Shown here: in pieces, positions 11,876 to 22,439 of the stretch | Numbering within the stretch: the first letter of the stretch is position 1 | Layout: every line of letters begins with the position of its first letter | Source of the DNA: Symsagittifera roscoffensis | Taxonomy: Eukaryota > Xenacoelomorpha > Acoela > Convolutidae | Direction of reading: 5' to 3' | Assembly: GCF_963678635.1 (NCBI RefSeq) | Contig: NC_087062.1 | Location: 70,897,345 to 70,961,344, forward strand | DNA: 64,000 nt | Position numbers and translations under genes: made by a program | Notes under the pieces: generated by a model | The model's input: the letters and a program-made list of their open reading frames with translations, nothing else | Told to the model about the DNA's origin: nothing | Database searches by the model: none

Positions 11876-12749
11876 AATGGGTTTTTAAATAAAATCTCTC
11901 ATTTTGTCACCAACCGCGAGTCCAAAAAGGCAACCTGCATCAGTAAATCATCTATTTTATTTTTTAAATTATTCATTTCAAAAATCTTGCAAAGTATGTT
12001 CAGCCAGAAACTTTTCAGATTGAAAATTGTAATCACTAATGTTTACATATTGAAATTTGCTCGCTTTACTTTATTTTACGGTTTAACAACCATATAATTG
12101 GGTCGACCTATTTGTCATCAAAACCCACAATTTGCGGTTTTTTTAAGTTTCAACCTTAAAATGGGGAGGGGGAGGTTTTAAGAGGTAACGAAACATGAAA
12201 TTTGTTTGAAAATATACTGCGACATCTTTCTGAAAGGCGTAATCATAATTATTAAACGATTTGAGAGCTCTAGGTGTCTTACTCTCAAGGGACCTGGTTA
12301 TTTTCAAGGGACCACTCTATCATAGTAGTACCAAATGGACTCTTTAGTCCTAGCTAGCGTCTTGCCCGGCGCAACTATTTAAGTTTTTTCTATTAAAATA
12401 TTATCTTCACAAGATTTTGTTCAAAACGCCCAAACTGATTGATTAAATAAAATTTTATACTCGCGTTGTTCAGTAACTAATCTGACTACTTGAGTAACCA
12501 ACACACAATTAAGACTATGAAATGAATACTATTTGAGTTTTAAACATGCATTTAACAGACGGCACGTTACCAACAGTCATGCACCATATGCATGTTGTTC
12601 ATTTCATTGTACATTAAAAACGGCGCAAGTAATTTGTTCGTTTCTTTGAAAAATACAGTCAAATCAATATCTTGCAGTCTGAATGAGCCGATTGTTTTGT
12701 ACTTGTAGCAACTCACAGCTGTTACAAGAAATCATTATTTCCAATCAAA
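11876..12749. other. Intergenic sequence upstream of the NERD/helicase/MYND gene
   Basis: AT-rich sequence with a G-rich patch (GGGGAGGGGGAGG near 12161) and scattered stops. No exon or RNA gene was recognised. The promoter of the gene at 12750 must lie here, but no clear TATA box was identified. Confidence 0.3.
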
Positions 12750-15700
12750 ATGACATTCAACGAAGAATTGAACGCTTTAAAGTTTCATCTACCAGGAAGC
12801 GCCGAGATATCTATGACAGAAGACGACGCTTTGGCGAGATATCTTGCTGATCAAAGTCCAAACTGGAACACTCGCGGCTGCGTAACTGCAATTCCTGTTG
12901 CGAGGGTTCCCCGGGTATTTCTCCGTGACTCAGAAATGACAAAGAACATGGTTAACCGCTACAGGACAATACAGAGAGGGGAGGCTGGCGAGATTGCAAT
13001 CTACAAAAAACTGACGGGTCTCAATAGTTTATCACTGCCAAGCGGAACTCTCATTTTCCCCAATGTTGATGGCACCCATTTCAGCTCTAAAGAAGCCAAA
13101 GTTGAAATTGATGTTGTCGTAATCGATTCATGTAAAGGAGTGTTTGTCCTAAACGTCAAAAACATAGCACGGGTCAAAGAGGCTAATCTTGTCAAAGATA
13201 TGGAAAAACATACAACATTTATCCGTTTGATTCGGGATTTCAACTGCAATGATCAAGCGGTATCAGTTCCAGTTCATGGAATAATTTGCTCTTCGAAAAA
13301 TTTTGTTGAAACCCAAAAATTAGAGCAAAGTGGATACTGGAAAACAGCGGAACGCAATGAAAAACGATTCGTTTTCCAACCAAACCAAGTTGGAGATTTC
13401 GGACTTGCATGGCAGGAAATGCTGGAAAGTATTCCAGATATTCAGCAAAACGAATCAGGGCAGCTGTTGAAGTTGGCGTGTCGACTAGTGGTGTTGAATT
13501 GCATGGATGGAACTCTCGCTCACTTGCATGAAAAGTTTGAGTCTAATTCAATTCAGGAGATAAAGCTGAAAGAAAATGAAGCATCGGAAGTTCTAACCGA
13601 TACGTTATCACGATCAGATGACAGTGCTGCAGCAAACTATGAGGAGATAGCAGCGAGCATGATGAAATTAGACCCAGGTGATGATGCTCCAATCGCCAAA
13701 CATAGCAACAAAAAGTCGATGGTTTTGTGGACCAAAGAGCAGTTGAATGTAATATGTCGTATCCATTCTCATTTGAAACGTCCTGAGTCCGCTAAAAAAG
13801 GTTGCCGTATTCTAGTAACGGGACCCAAAGGGTCAGGTAAAACTATGCTTCTTTGCTATGTGGCGGAGTTGGCAAAACTGGTTCTATCAACTGGGAGAGG
13901 AAACAAAAACAAACAACCCACAATTTTAGTATGTGACGGACGCTTTGGCTCATCGCTGATCCTGTTTGAGAAGCTAAAAGGAGAATTTGATAGCCGGGAA
14001 ATTAGTGTGTTGACTGGCACTTTCGGTTCTGATGCAATGCACAGAAAATATGACCTTGTTCTTGTAGACGAATACGTTCACAACCTCGGCCACCAGCAGA
14101 TTTGTAAAATAGCCAAAATACAGCATTGTATCATGTTCTCCTCAGATAGAAGCCACTCAGCACCGTCGGAATTTGAAAAATTACAACTGTCGTGTTCATT
14201 GCGTGCATCCATGGAACTGACACGGTTTTCTGAAGAGTTTCGCAAATTAGATACAAATACCACAAATCCACACATATCTCTCAAAGTAGGACACAATTAT
14301 CGAGGTCAAGATCCTACAGTGATAGTGGTGAATTCGAATTCCAAAAATGACCCGCAAAATGATTTATATACAGAAAAAGCAATAGACTTCATTGTGAAAG
14401 CTCTGCGGGAATCCCGCGGTTTGAAGAGTGTTCTCGTGGCTCCTTTTGTCCATCCAGTTACTCTAAGTCGAGTCATAACAAAATTGGTCGACAGTAACAT
14501 TGAATACGACTATAGAAACCCATTTGATGTTCTGAGCAAATCTCGAAGCGTTTTTGATGGTACGAGCGAACAGGATGACGATCTTATGATTCCTACCCCG
14601 TATCCTACAGTGACATTTGTGACCGGCAACCACGTAGATGGAGCGGAGTACGGGTCCGTGGTTGTGCTGGTGGAAAGATCTTTGCCCCATTTTTGGCATA
14701 CTTTCTTGTTTGACAGTCTCTTCACCGCTTTCACAAGAGCCACCACAAAATTGGTTATTATTGTGAACAATGCAATTGATGCTCCCCTAATTGGCAACAT
14801 AGGCCCCAAAAAAATTGAAGCTCAGAATGATCCTAAAGTTTGGTTCGAAGCTAGTTCGAAAATGGCATTGCATCCCGCCTACTCCTTGATTCAAACTGCA
14901 GATTCTAACTTGCAACAAAGGATTGATATGATTCTGGAAAGTTTACCCTGTTCAAAACTACCTGTTATTTTGTCAGGCCTTAACTTGATCGGCAACGACT
15001 GGTTTGAGATAGACCCACCACCTCAATTAGATCTCTGGTCAACTGCAAATGCTAGGAAATTAAAATGGTTTCGGTTACCAAATGAGAGCATATTGGCTCT
15101 CCCGAAAAGCGAACATTACTTATGTTTAGAGGACATTTTACACTTTCAAGAGTTTTCGGCTCTTATATTGGTCGCTCAATCAGAAGCTGAATACTTCAGA
15201 ATCTTGCAAAGCAACAGACACTTTTTATTGTACATTATGCATGAAAAACAGCTGGAAAACTCTCCAATTTTTTTATTGACAACTTTCGATATTAGACATT
15301 CAGACACTGGTGTTTTTGCGATTTGTGATTTCTTGGCCAAATATAGTCAAGAATCTTGCAATTTTACAAAACAAAACGACCAGACTTCTCATGTTTTAAT
15401 GGAGAAAAATACAACTTCCGTCACGAAAAATCAAAAATCAAAAAATCAGGACAGCGTCCTACAGAAACAGGGCAAAGCACACGAGCTGACGAACAAACTT
15501 GACGAAGATTTCGGGAAAATTTCACCACATAAACTGATAACGGAACTCAAAAGAGAGTTTGATTCACTATCCAAACAATACCACACTGAGCTATCTCAAA
15601 TGAGTATAGCAAAATTGATCGAAGCCCGCAAAAGTTTGGCTCAGTTATCATCTGAAATTGGACATGTTGCCTATAAAATAGCCCTTGATCCAAACGAACC

Positions 15701-16895
15701 GACAGAAGAACATCTTCAGCGCACAGAAGAATTCTGCGAGAAATCACTTGAGTTTAATCCATATTTGATTGAACCTTATGCTTGTTTGGAGAAATGTTTC
15801 AAACTCCAGTCAAATGAACACAAAATGGTGCAAAATAAAAAGCAAGCTGATGAAGCAAAACAGATTTTAGGTCTTGAGATGTCTGAAAGAAAAATAGCGG
15901 AGGAAGTGATCCAAGATAAAATAAAGAGAAGTCCTTGTTATGACATGATTAAGTTTAAGACGGCTTGTTATCTATTAGATGGAACTGAAGATTATTGTCA
16001 TCACTCTGTTTATGGTGCTATACTGGCTGCACATTCATCTGGCATAGAAAAAGTTTCGTTGTTGATGAATCCAGGAGTTTACGAAGAACCTCGGTCAGTG
16101 ACATTGGGTCTACTCCATCCCAGGTGTATTCCATGCGAGGTAGATATTGTCGGAAACTGGGTTCCTAGCGATGGAGACGATTCTTCAACAAATTGCATAA
16201 CGACTGACTCGCCCATTGTCATACAAAACTTAGCGGACAGCCACTCCATTTATAGCCGCTCAACATTCGATTTGTACATGGGACGCTTGAGTCTCACAAG
16301 GGTATGCGTGATAAATTCGCAAACGATACGAATGTCCGCCATTTTTGGCAATGATCAGTCATTCATGCATGCATATCAATGTACACTCAAGTCCAAATGT
16401 GGTTCAGCTATTTCTCTTCACGACAACTCAAAACTGGTTGTGAAAAAATGTCGACTCGTTGATACCTCCGGAGCAGTACTAATCACATCTGACGAAAAAA
16501 AGCAAAAGTCGGAATATATTAAAATAAGAGCAAGCACGATGTCCATATCCGATAGCCTAATTGAAAACTCTAATGGGGCAGGAATCGAATCTCGTGCAAA
16601 TGTCTCAGGTTCAATTGCGAACTGCGTGATCAAAAACTGTTCTGGGTCTGCTATTAGCTGCCTTCACGGGCAAATTAGCATCAGTGACTGCCACTTGGAG
16701 TCAAACGCACTCAGTGGGGGAACGGAGCTAGGGTCCATCTGTTTAGCATACTGCAACAGCAAAATTATCAAAACAGTTATAAAAAACCAGCAAGGACACG
16801 GAATCCTGACTCAGTTCGGAGAAAGCATAATAGACAGTGTTTCAATCACCAACTGTAAACGAGCCGGCATCACAGTTGGTGCAAGTGCACTGTGA
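12750..16895 (+). CDS. NERD-SF1 helicase-beta-helix protein (first 1,381 aa of a frameshifted MYND gene)
   Basis: One open frame without introns; the ATG context is AAAATGACA. Residues 77-81 (GEAGE) and about 118-138 (VEIDVVVIDSCKGVFVLNVKN core) match a NERD-type PD-(D/E)xK fold, but the usual catalytic Glu in ExK is Asn135. Residues 358-365 are a Walker A loop (GPKGSGKT) and 435-441 a Walker B (DLVLVDE). GAEYGSVVVLVE and FTAFTRATTKLVIIV (658-672) match SF1 UvrD-like motifs V and VI. About 965-1060 looks TPR-like (EKSLEFNPYLIEPYACLEK). About 1088-1381 repeats short beta-strand rungs with NC-I-N-GI patterns, as in pectate-lyase or FBXO11-type right-handed beta-helices. The beta-helix and a MYND finger continue in another frame from 16892. 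Inferred role: an NTPase with nucleic-acid links, possibly regulatory or defensive; this is untested. Confidence 0.75.
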   Translation: MTFNEELNALKFHLPGSAEISMTEDDALARYLADQSPNWNTRGCVTAIPVARVPRVFLRDSEMTKNMVNRYRTIQRGEAGEIAIYKKLTGLNSLSLPSGTLIFPNVDGTHFSSKEAKVEIDVVVIDSCKGVFVLNVKNIARVKEANLVKDMEKHTTFIRLIRDFNCNDQAVSVPVHGIICSSKNFVETQKLEQSGYWKTAERNEKRFVFQPNQVGDFGLAWQEMLESIPDIQQNESGQLLKLACRLVVLNCMDGTLAHLHEKFESNSIQEIKLKENEASEVLTDTLSRSDDSAAANYEEIAASMMKLDPGDDAPIAKHSNKKSMVLWTKEQLNVICRIHSHLKRPESAKKGCRILVTGPKGSGKTMLLCYVAELAKLVLSTGRGNKNKQPTILVCDGRFGSSLILFEKLKGEFDSREISVLTGTFGSDAMHRKYDLVLVDEYVHNLGHQQICKIAKIQHCIMFSSDRSHSAPSEFEKLQLSCSLRASMELTRFSEEFRKLDTNTTNPHISLKVGHNYRGQDPTVIVVNSNSKNDPQNDLYTEKAIDFIVKALRESRGLKSVLVAPFVHPVTLSRVITKLVDSNIEYDYRNPFDVLSKSRSVFDGTSEQDDDLMIPTPYPTVTFVTGNHVDGAEYGSVVVLVERSLPHFWHTFLFDSLFTAFTRATTKLVIIVNNAIDAPLIGNIGPKKIEAQNDPKVWFEASSKMALHPAYSLIQTADSNLQQRIDMILESLPCSKLPVILSGLNLIGNDWFEIDPPPQLDLWSTANARKLKWFRLPNESILALPKSEHYLCLEDILHFQEFSALILVAQSEAEYFRILQSNRHFLLYIMHEKQLENSPIFLLTTFDIRHSDTGVFAICDFLAKYSQESCNFTKQNDQTSHVLMEKNTTSVTKNQKSKNQDSVLQKQGKAHELTNKLDEDFGKISPHKLITELKREFDSLSKQYHTELSQMSIAKLIEARKSLAQLSSEIGHVAYKIALDPNEPTEEHLQRTEEFCEKSLEFNPYLIEPYACLEKCFKLQSNEHKMVQNKKQADEAKQILGLEMSERKIAEEVIQDKIKRSPCYDMIKFKTACYLLDGTEDYCHHSVYGAILAAHSSGIEKVSLLMNPGVYEEPRSVTLGLLHPRCIPCEVDIVGNWVPSDGDDSSTNCITTDSPIVIQNLADSHSIYSRSTFDLYMGRLSLTRVCVINSQTIRMSAIFGNDQSFMHAYQCTLKSKCGSAISLHDNSKLVVKKCRLVDTSGAVLITSDEKKQKSEYIKIRASTMSISDSLIENSNGAGIESRANVSGSIANCVIKNCSGSAISCLHGQISISDCHLESNALSGGTELGSICLAYCNSKIIKTVIKNQQGHGILTQFGESIIDSVSITNCKRAGITVGASAL

Positions 16896-17515
16896 CGAAT
16901 TGCCACATACAGCACTGTAAAATGGGGATCGCAATTGGACCAGACAGCCCATTGCACTATGGATGGAACAAAATCATTCGCTGCCAAACACATTTTCACA
17001 GGTTATTGGATTCTATAGAGCCTATCAATCTTGATTCTAATTCGAAAGCGAAACATATCTCCACGCAAACGTTTGAGGATAAATATCGGCCGCATGTTGA
17101 ATCATTACACGCGGCTTTGATGTTGGATAAACAGAAGAAAGTTCGAGAACAACTGCTAAAAAAGCGTTCAGATGCAGACGATGTACTTGGGACGGATCAA
17201 CCGTACCCTCTTTCTTGTTCTTCCTGCTTTCAAATTGATAATAGCAAACAGTATATTTTATGTCCGCGATGTGAAACAGGGGTATTTTGCTCCAGTCATT
17301 GCTTCGAGAACAGTACTATGATGCACAAGAAAGAATGCGATTGGATTGTCGATATTATTCAAAAGAACCATCACAGAAATACGACTGGCACGGACACATC
17401 TGATAACACAGAAACAAAAGGGCCCAAGAAAACTGTTTCTCACAGAAACCCTCATCAGAAACCAAAAAATTGCAGAGCTCATGTGAAAAGACAGCGCAAC
17501 ACAAAAAGGAAATGA
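16892..17515 (+). CDS. Frameshifted C-terminus of the same protein: last beta-helix rung and MYND zinc finger
   Basis: The frame opens with TNCHIQHCKMGIAIG, which continues the NC-I-C-GI rung pattern broken off at 16893. The two ORFs are therefore one protein of about 1,590 residues separated by a -1 shift (one base missing near 16888-16892). The start shown is only the edge of the open frame. Downstream, bases about 17217-17340 encode a MYND zinc finger with all eight ligands in order: CSSC, CPRC, CSSHC, then H and C in HKKEC. MYND fingers bind proline-rich partner peptides and recruit chromatin or signalling complexes. The tail is basic with many Lys, Arg and His (HRNPHQKPKNCRAH). The shift could be a sequencing error, a disabling mutation or a tiny unrecognised intron. 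Confidence 0.7.
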   Translation: MTNCHIQHCKMGIAIGPDSPLHYGWNKIIRCQTHFHRLLDSIEPINLDSNSKAKHISTQTFEDKYRPHVESLHAALMLDKQKKVREQLLKKRSDADDVLGTDQPYPLSCSSCFQIDNSKQYILCPRCETGVFCSSHCFENSTMMHKKECDWIVDIIQKNHHRNTTGTDTSDNTETKGPKKTVSHRNPHQKPKNCRAHVKRQRNTKRK

Positions 17516-17941
17516 AAAAGTGTCGAAGCCGAAGTTAAAAACTCTTTTTTATGTGACTCATCAAAAAACCCAAAAATTTGGCGAAGAACTAAAAATAGTA
17601 CACGCTGCTTCTCTAGACAAAATCTTTTAATCAATCTTATTTAGTTCAAGGTTTGTAAATTTCAAAAAATAGAAAGTTAGAAATTTAATGTTTTCACAAT
17701 AACATTTAGTGAGATAGTTTGGAAGTAGAAAAGATGATTTGGAACGAAGTTAGAAGTTTTATCTTTTCACAAAAATCTTGTGCAGGTAATTTACTGGTAG
17801 AATAGTAATGTTTTCTGGACATCTGGTTCATCTAAATGGTCCTTTAATTTGAGCAGTGAACGCAAAGTTCTTGTTTATAAACATCTAAGTGGTTGATAAA
17901 TAAGTTTTTTCTTTATGTTTTTGTTATTCTAACTTTTATGA
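17516..17941. other. 3' flank of the MYND gene
   Basis: AT-rich sequence with no reading frame. No perfect AATAAA was seen immediately after the stop; the closest is an AATAAG word near 17898. No repeat match to other parts of the window was recognised. Confidence 0.3.
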
Positions 17942-18655
17942 AGCGCGACTTGAAAAAAAAACGACGGAGGGCGGCTCATCTTTTTTCTTGAAGAACCACC
18001 AATAATTTTTCAAGTCGCTTTTCTTAAGTCGCGCCCCGTCAGTCTTTTTTTAAGATGCATCGCCAAAGTTTGTTCTTAAGTTATATCGCCAGGCTCTCTT
18101 AGGTCGCACCACCAGTTCTTTTTTAAATCGTTCCGTCAGTTTCTTTATAAGTTGCGCCCGTCAGCACCTTTGTAAGTCGCGCAGCTGAATTCGCGCCACA
18201 TAGCAGTCAAAAAATGTGGTTGGAGTAGTTTCTTCAAGTACGAATTGAAGTTGTCATCAAGCTGTTATAATTTGGATGGTAATTTTTAACACAGTTCAGC
18301 CTTTTTCTTTAGGCGTCCTCGATCTTTTCTCAGTTCGCACATTCAGTTTTTTCCTAAGTCGCGCCATCAGTCTTTTTTCAGTCGCAACGCCATTTTTTTT
18401 CTTAAGTTAAGTTGTCAGCCTTTTGAGGTTACTCTACCAGTTCTTTCTTAAGTCGTTTTAATCAGTTATCTATAGTCGCGCCGTCGGTACCTTTTTAAGT
18501 CGCGCCGGTAAATTTTTTTTAAGTCGCTCCATCAGTTTTCTTAAGTCGTGCCGTCAGTACCTTCTTAAGTCGCGCCGCTAAATTTTTTTAAAGTCGTTCC
18601 ATCAGTTTGCTTAAGTCGTGCCGTCAGTACCTTCTTAAGTCGCGCCACTCAAGAA
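17942..18655. repeat. GC-rich minisatellite with AAGTCGCGCC units
   Basis: The repeated unit is close to AAGTCGCGCCGTCAGTACCT followed by a T-run, about 24-28 bp. It is diverged in the left part and clean at the right end. Near 18475-18650 a higher-order unit of about 85 bp (four subunits) is visible at least twice. The left edge has an inverted pair (GCGACTTGAAAAA near 17944 and TTTTTCAAGTCGC near 18006). A 100-base interruption occurs around 18190-18300. The array directly abuts the decayed BEL/Pao element. Confidence 0.7.
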
Positions 18656-18656
18656 A

Positions 18657-18925
18657 AGACGTGAATACTTGACGTGCCCAGCAAAGACAACCCTGCCGAC
18701 GATGGAACATGGGTATACAAAGCATGCGACATGACAACAGACACTTGATGGTTCAAAGTACCGGCCTTCACTGGAAAACTTTCATCAGATTATCCCGCTC
18801 ATTTAAACTCACAGCCTTCGACTGATGCTCTAACAACAGAAAATCAGCCTCAAACAACAGCCAACCACAGTAGACAGCCAATCTCAACAGTGATTGACTA
18901 CAGCCGATTCAGCACATAGGTATGA
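18657..18925 (+). repeat. Displaced duplicate of the BEL/Pao RNase H-linker region
   Basis: It shares CGACGATGGAACATG, GACATGACAACAGAC-like and GGTTCAAAGTACCGGCCTT-like words in the same order as 21905-21975, and then the AGCCTTCGACTGATGCT and CAGCCGATTCAGCA words matching about 22020-22120. It lies upstream of the gag remnant, an order not expected in an intact element. It points to a second, truncated copy or a tandem rearrangement. Confidence 0.6.
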
Positions 18926-19599
18926 GCTCTATGAATTCGGTCAACCTTCATGCCAGTACATTTAATCGTCTTCGTAGAACTCACCTCCATACATACAGCT
19001 CCCTTCAAGAAGATTTTCATGTCTCAAGTCGGCAGCTAATAAATCACAGCCAGTTCAGTTCTTCATACCCATCTTTTACAACACAGAATGCCCTCAGAGC
19101 AAGCCCCAACCATTTCCAACGGGCATAGGCCGTCAATTTCCTACCTCGTCATTGGATCGAAATTCCAGTCAGCAACCCAGTCAGCCCTACAGCGAAACCT
19201 TGAGAGCAGAGCTTATGGAACAAGGAAAAACTGGGATTGGAAGCCAGCCAATCCAATATTTGGGAAAAAACCAATGTCTCATTTGACCACATCAAGAAGT
19301 AAGCGTGAGCACTTCAGGATACGCCTTAAAAACCAGACAGCCAGCCCTAAAGTTGCCTTAGAAACAATGCAGCCAGCCCAAACACCCTCCATAAATGGTA
19401 TGATCAGCAGCAATCAGTTCGAGCCTCATCATCGACCCCATCGATATTCAAAAAACAACCCTCACCTCAGCGTGCATATCATTAGACGGCATGTCAGAGT
19501 ATACCAGGTTTCCTTCTGCCTCAACAATTAATAGTCATTCAGGGAGCCGTACAACCCGATTTGAACATCCAGCAGTAGATTTCAGTCTTTCGGAAAATC

Positions 19600-19858
19600 A
19601 GTTCCAATTGTCGAGCCATTTGTATTCGACGGAAATCCGGCTCAATGGTTAGATTATATCGGACATTTCAACGCGACAATTGACAACAGGGCGAAGTCAC
19701 ATAGAGAAAATTTCATTCATTTACGGCGACTCGTCTCCGGAGATGCAAAATCTCTCAACCGCAGATGTGGAGGCAACTCACCAATGTACAACTCAGCACT
19801 CCAACGCCTGGAAAACAATTTTGGCAACCCGACGATGATAATGACATCCTTTGTTTGA
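19600..19858 (+). pseudogene. BEL/Pao gag remnant (DUF1759-like)
   Basis: This is the best-preserved gag piece. It reads PFVFDGNPAQWLDYIGHF, then ATIDNRAKSHRENFIHLRR, LVSGDAKSL and LQRLENNFGNP, closely following the DUF1759 pattern (KFDG-P--W--F---F---ID---L---EKF-YL---L-G-A---I---Y--AL--L---FG-P). A TGA ends it at 19858. The upstream ORFs 18922-19128 and 19088-19531 are low-complexity, Ser/Gln/Pro-rich and are probably frames of the same decayed gag. Confidence 0.7.
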
Positions 19859-21365
19859 CGAGTGGACAGCATACGCAGTCTGAAAAATAAGTACATTGCG
19901 TGCATCTCGACAGGACACCAGGGTACTACAATAAGGAACGCCAACTGATACGATTGTGCAACGAACTATTTCTTCAGCTCAAAGACATGGAAACCAACTC
20001 TACACATTCCGACATTTCCAATAACGATCTCTTATGGCAATCATGAACTAAAAGCCCATGCCATGCTTGATTGCGCTAGCAATCCCACATTGCTAAAGTT
20101 TTCAAGCGCCTTTCCACTAAAACTGAATTTCAAGTTAAACGAGGATTTATTCAAACTGTGACTTAAAACGAAACAACCTCTGCCAGTATTACTATTGAAC
20201 TCAATTGAACTTCAAATATCTGCGGCAGCTTTTTCAACTGAACAAAAATGACATAATTATGGCTTGGAATCTCTCAGATTTTGATCCACAGCATGCCAAA
20301 ATCATCCGCCAAAGGAATCAACAGTTTTAGCATATTCACAACGCAACACTGTCTTGAAGAAAATTGACTCGTTAAAGGATGCAATCTCAATAAGACATAA
20401 AATACTGGTTGGATGGAAAACGAATTTAGGATGCTCCCTTTGCCGAAAAAACAATGTAGCTTAACTAATCGACGCCCGTATCTTTCACTTCACAATGGAG
20501 GATTCGCTCTTTTACATGTAGCCGAATGAAAGAAAATGAGCACCGAGTGAATCTCAAAATACCAACAAAGCCTCTTAGCAGACGACTAAGGAAGCTCTCG
20601 ACAAAGTCATCGACCCACTGTCTACTCAATGGACAAAACTAAGCTGTAATGCTTTAGAAACGCGGACGATTTTTGTCTAATAACCAAATGTCAAGCAACA
20701 CGGAAAAATTCTCTAGCGATTAAGAAGAATCCCAACCACGGAAGCTGAGTACCAGGAAACCATCGACACAGATTTTCAGATAGAAACGCGACAGGAAGCT
20801 AGTAATTGCCTCAAAGCACAATTTTAACTAACATCATCGAAACTGTAATTGAGATCACGATGACCAAAACAGTTTTCCATGTCAGTAGACACCGAGGCGT
20901 TATGTTCATACAAGTTGCATAGTATGCTTCTTCGCTAAGCTTCAAGATCAGCCATAACTACGAAAACTATGGTGAGAAGACCACAACAAGCCTATCACTT
21001 GTCAGTTTACTAGACACATCTGTGTAACGGATTTACTTGGCGTTGTCTGCTACGCTACCCGAGAACATTCCAAAGACAATGCCCACGAGTCTCCCAATTT
21101 GGCGCAAATCACAGCAAAAAATATCTAAATGGACGACCTGATTAAAGCCGTGTCAAAGCCTGCCGAAGCCACTAGATTGATGAGACTCCTTCAAACAAGG
21201 TTCAGACTTGAATGTTTCGATTGACAAAAAGGACATTCAACTCCGAAGAGTTTCTGATGACCGTCAACGAGAACCACATAGGAAACAGTAAAAACCTCAG
21301 GTCTGACAGGACACTTCTCGAAACAGTACTAACAGTCAGGTGGAAGTCCGACACATGAATTTTTC

Positions 21366-21641
21366 ATGTGGAGGGCAAAAATTATGAGACGACCAACAAA
21401 AAAGAACCCCACACAGCTCAATCTAGTGAAGTTTGTTTCTTCAATCTTCGATCCCTTTACGATAATCATGCCGTTGACATTACCACTTCGCAAATCAGTT
21501 CAATTTGCCTGGATCATTCTTCCTCAATGGGACAAACCCCTCAACCTAGAATCTCTGACGGATTTCAACGAATGGTTTGACGAGCGCAACCATTTCAGGT
21601 TCAACACAGCGGAAATAAAGTTCATCATTGCAAAAGCTTGA
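21366..21641 (+). pseudogene. BEL/Pao pol remnant: RT-RNase H linker (peptidase A17 family)
   Basis: The frame contains VSSIFDPFTIIMPLTL followed by QFAWIILPQWDKPL and FNEWFDE. This matches the conserved BEL/Pao stretch S-ASIFDPLG-L-P-----K---Q-LW----WD--L------W--W. The reverse transcriptase proper should lie at about 20000-21350, where only short broken frames remain; I could not place the YxDD box. Confidence 0.65.
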
Positions 21642-21689
21642 ATAACAACTATGAAAATGATGACAAAAACTGATCTTGGAACTACAAGC

Positions 21690-21990
21690 CAAGACAAATG
21701 GAGCCAGTTTTGCACGATTTATCAAAGGACAGCATTACATTGAAATACACAACACAATACTCTGAACAGACAGTACGACCATTCTACAATGGATCAGTTT
21801 TGAAATCAGCGCCACGGGAATTTCATTGCCAACCGCCTCAATTTCAATTGGACTCGGCATCGCTAGAAGATTGGAGATATGTTCCCAGCAAATACAACCC
21901 TACCGACGATGGAACATGCTTATACAAGACATGCGAAATGACAACAGACTCTCGATGATTCAAAGTACCGGCCTTTATTGGACAAGCTTC
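21690..21990 (+). pseudogene. BEL/Pao RNase H-like and linker remnant
   Basis: Broken frames contain LEDWRYVPSKYNPTDDGTCL and then WFKVPAFI-like sequence after an in-frame TGA. In intact Pao polyproteins W-YVP---NPAD--SRG...W--GP-FL marks the region between RNase H and the integrase zinc finger. A diverged direct copy of this stretch occurs at 18657-18925. Confidence 0.65.
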
Positions 21991-22439
21991 ATCAGATTGA
22001 CACGCTCAATTAAACTTACAGCCTTCGACCGATGCTGTAACTACAGAAAGTCAGTCTAAGCTGATAGCTAGACACAGTAGACAGCACATCTCAGCAGTAA
22101 TTAACTTTAGCCGATTCAGCATGTAGACAAGAGCTCTAATGGTGACGGAAAAAGTCAGCTTGCTCTAGCGAGCATAAAAGCAAGAAGACGAACCAGCTGA
22201 CCTTTCAGGGTCTAGTCAATGCGTTCGCATCTTTTGTGAAAGATGTCAACTCAACAGTTTCCCCAAAAAAACGTACAGCCTTCTTCAAAAGACACCATTT
22301 GTTGGAACCAAAGGACGAATCGGCAAAGCGACACTATTTCTCGGCATATTCACGACAGCAACGGACATTGTGGGTTGTGAGAGAGCCGCAGCATCCTAAA
22401 ACAGGATTTCTGGATTCTTCACTTAATCAAATTTCTGAA

